Source: Chloroflexi bacterium RBG_16_51_16 (GTDB taxonomy: Bacteria > Chloroflexota > Anaerolineae > Anaerolineales > Villigracilaceae). Taken from it: a stretch of DNA of 6,870 nt. A program made the position numbers and the translations under genes. Within the stretch, counting starts at the first letter, position 1, and each line of letters starts with the position of its first letter. The DNA is taken from contig MGNL01000140.1 of assembly GCA_001796785.1 (NCBI GenBank), forward strand, positions 10,946-17,815, read 5' to 3'. Shown one piece after another: positions 5,575 through 6,870 of this stretch. The notes below the pieces were generated by a model that saw nothing but the letters and a program-made list of their open reading frames with translations, searched no databases and had not been told where the DNA came from.

Positions 5575-6228
5575 ATGCCGGACATGATAGAAGTACAGAT
5601 CGATAGTGTGCGTGTTCACTTGATGACACCCCAGAGGGTGGTCGTGCTCAAGCAGCTCGATTCGGAGCGCTACCTTCCCATCTGGGTTGGACCCTATGAG
5701 GCGGAAGCAATCACCGTGGCGCTGCAGGAAGTGGAGATGATCCGGCCGCTCACGCATGACCTGCTGAAAAATGTATTTAATGTCTTCAATGCCCGGATCC
5801 TTCGGGTTGAGATCGTCAAATTGCAGGAAGAGATCTTCTACGGGAATATCGCCATCCAGGTGGACGGTCGCGAGCTCAATGTCGACAGCCGACCCTCCGA
5901 TGCGATCGCCATCGCGGTCCGGGCACACGTCCCGATCCTGGTCAACCCGGATGTGATGGATGAAGCCGGGATCATTCCTGAACGTGATCTTCCCGAGGAA
6001 TCGACTCCAGCCGGAGAGGGTGCTTCCGCACCCCTATCCGAGGAGGGCAGCGAAAGGCTTTCGGTGTTCGAGGATTTCGTCGGAAAGCTGGACCTGGATA
6101 AGCTGGATAAGGACAAGCCTGACGAAGATTCATCCACCAAACCCAAACCGGATAAACCCAAACCAACCAAACCGGACAAACCAGACAAACCAGACAAACC
6201 CAAGAGCCCCAGACCGAAGAAGAAATGA
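5575..6228 (+). CDS. BFN-domain (bifunctional nuclease family, DUF151/PF02577) protein with Lys/Pro tail
   Basis: The 217-residue protein starts at ATG 5575, six bases after GGAG at 5565-5568. A TTG at 5563 is also in frame but would sit upstream of that site, so I reject it. The BFN domain fills about residues 3-135. Hallmarks are LPIWVGPYEAEAI (34-46), RPLTHDLL (57-64) and VDSRPSDAIAIAVRAHVPI (103-121). Family members have been reported to have RNase and DNase activity, but most bacterial ones are uncharacterised. After about residue 138 the protein becomes low-complexity: an acidic, Ser/Pro-rich linker, a short helix-like piece LSVFEDFVGKLDLDKL, and a basic tail of Lys-Pro and Pro-Asp-Lys repeats from about 188 to the end. 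The stop overlaps the start of dnaB by 4 bp (ATGA), so the two are co-translated. The tail may bind nucleic acid or a partner; this is inference. Confidence 0.92.
   Translation: MPDMIEVQIDSVRVHLMTPQRVVVLKQLDSERYLPIWVGPYEAEAITVALQEVEMIRPLTHDLLKNVFNVFNARILRVEIVKLQEEIFYGNIAIQVDGRELNVDSRPSDAIAIAVRAHVPILVNPDVMDEAGIIPERDLPEESTPAGEGASAPLSEEGSERLSVFEDFVGKLDLDKLDKDKPDEDSSTKPKPDKPKPTKPDKPDKPDKPKSPRPKKK
6172..6198 (+). repeat. Three tandem 9-bp units encoding Pro-Asp-Lys
   Basis: CCGGACAAA is followed by two copies of CCAGACAAA in frame, inside a longer Lys/Pro-rich tract from about 6138 to 6225. The near-identical units suggest recent slippage expansion in the tail of the BFN-domain protein. Confidence 0.85.
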
Positions 6229-6870
6229 CCGATTACCTGCCAGAGGAACGAACCGCCCCCAGCGCTCCCGGCACGCCTCATAGCCGGGAAGCCGAAGAAG
6301 CCGTGGTCGGGGCGGTGCTGATCAACCCTGAGGTTTATTTCGACGTCGCCCAATTCCTCGCGGCGGAAGATTTTTATATCCACCGGCACCGCTGGATCTG
6401 GGAGGCATTTTTCAGCCTGCATGAACAGCGTATTCCTATCGATATGCTTACGGTCACGGAAGAATTGGACCGGAAAAACCAGCTCGCCGAATTAGGCGGG
6501 CCAGCCTACCTGACCGGCCTTGTCAACCTCGTCCCTTCTTCATTAAACGCCGAGTCTTACGCCCACATCGTTGAAGCCCACGCCATCCGGCGCAAGATGA
6601 TCACTGCTGCCAGCCAGATCGCCTCCCTGGCGTACAACGAGGAGAACGAGATCTCGAACGTCATGGACGAATCGGAGAAGGCCGTATTCAACGTCAGTGA
6701 GCGGCGGCTTAGACACGATGTCAAGCCGATCAAGAATGTCCTGAGCGACTATTACGACCGGGTCGACGAGCTTGTAAAACACCCATCGGAGATCTTTGGT
6801 GTGCCGACGGGATTTAAAGACCTGGACATGCTTCTGAAAGGCTTGCAACCCTCGGATCTATTGATCATCG
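6225..6870 (+). CDS. dnaB: Replicative DNA helicase DnaB, N-terminal part, runs off right edge
   Basis: The open frame starts at ATG 6225, overlapping the BFN gene stop (TGA 6226-6228), and continues without a stop to the window end; 215 residues are visible of roughly 450 expected. The N-terminal helical domain is clear: SREAEEAVVGAVLINPEVY (20-38), DFYIHRHRWIWEAFFSL (49-65), PIDMLTVTEELDRKNQL (71-87), GGPAYLTGLVNLVPSS (91-106), SYAHIVEAHAIRRKMI (111-126). The linker helix follows, then GVPTGFKDLDMLLKGLQPS (192-210), the entry to the RecA-like motor domain. The Walker A motif would come just after the edge, so ATPase residues and any intein cannot be judged. DnaB unwinds DNA at the replication fork as a hexamer and interacts with primase. 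A short, low-similarity N-terminus (residues 1-19) precedes the conserved domain. Its RBS would lie inside the Lys-rich tail codons (GAAGAAGAA), consistent with coupling. Confidence 0.96.
   Translation, partial: MTDYLPEERTAPSAPGTPHSREAEEAVVGAVLINPEVYFDVAQFLAAEDFYIHRHRWIWEAFFSLHEQRIPIDMLTVTEELDRKNQLAELGGPAYLTGLVNLVPSSLNAESYAHIVEAHAIRRKMITAASQIASLAYNEENEISNVMDESEKAVFNVSERRLRHDVKPIKNVLSDYYDRVDELVKHPSEIFGVPTGFKDLDMLLKGLQPSDLLII

Noticed and set aside
5838..6422. Minus-strand open frame of 194 codons
   Set aside because: It is antisense to the BFN tail and the dnaB start. Its Gly-Leu-Ser repeats are the reverse reading of the Lys/Pro repeat, so it is a shadow.

Overview
The window looks like a piece of a bacterial chromosome, most likely from Chloroflexota (Anaerolineae-like). 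This is an inference from gene style: a BFN-type nuclease gene fused by overlap to dnaB, a multi-pass site-2 protease with a soluble N-terminal domain, an orphan lipoprotein solute-binding protein, and a zinc-ribbon membrane protein with a Thr/Pro linker. No ribosomal RNA or other firm taxonomic marker is present, so the assignment is moderate at best.

Left two thirds, minus strand (positions 4095 down to 1): a selenocysteine tRNA gene is followed 28 bases later by a tight run of four genes: M50 metalloprotease, extracellular solute-binding lipoprotein, small polytopic membrane protein, and a Tat-signal alkaline-phosphatase-superfamily (sulfatase-like) protein that runs off the left edge. Junctions are 4-bp overlap, about 22 bp and 10 bp, so they read as one operon devoted to cell-envelope or exported functions. 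No ABC permease or ATPase accompanies the solute-binding protein here.

Middle (about 4127 to 4330, minus strand): tRNA-Pro(GGG) with a strong intrinsic terminator after it. Eleven bases upstream is a decayed tRNA-like copy that keeps the 5' part of tRNA-Pro but has a different, perfectly paired anticodon arm that would read GAA. The stretch from about 4331 to 5560 is visibly more AT-rich than both sides and holds one gene, a zinc-ribbon membrane protein of unknown role, with candidate promoters.

Right (5542 to the end, plus strand): an extended -10 promoter drives a BFN-domain (PF02577) nuclease-like protein with a Lys/Pro/Asp repeat tail. Its stop codon overlaps by 4 bp the start of dnaB, the replicative helicase. 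The window ends just before the dnaB Walker A motif. The most noteworthy points are selC with its unusual precursor helix, the chimeric tRNA pseudogene beside an AT-rich island, the orphan-SBP/protease/sulfatase-like operon, and the coupling of a BFN protein to DnaB.
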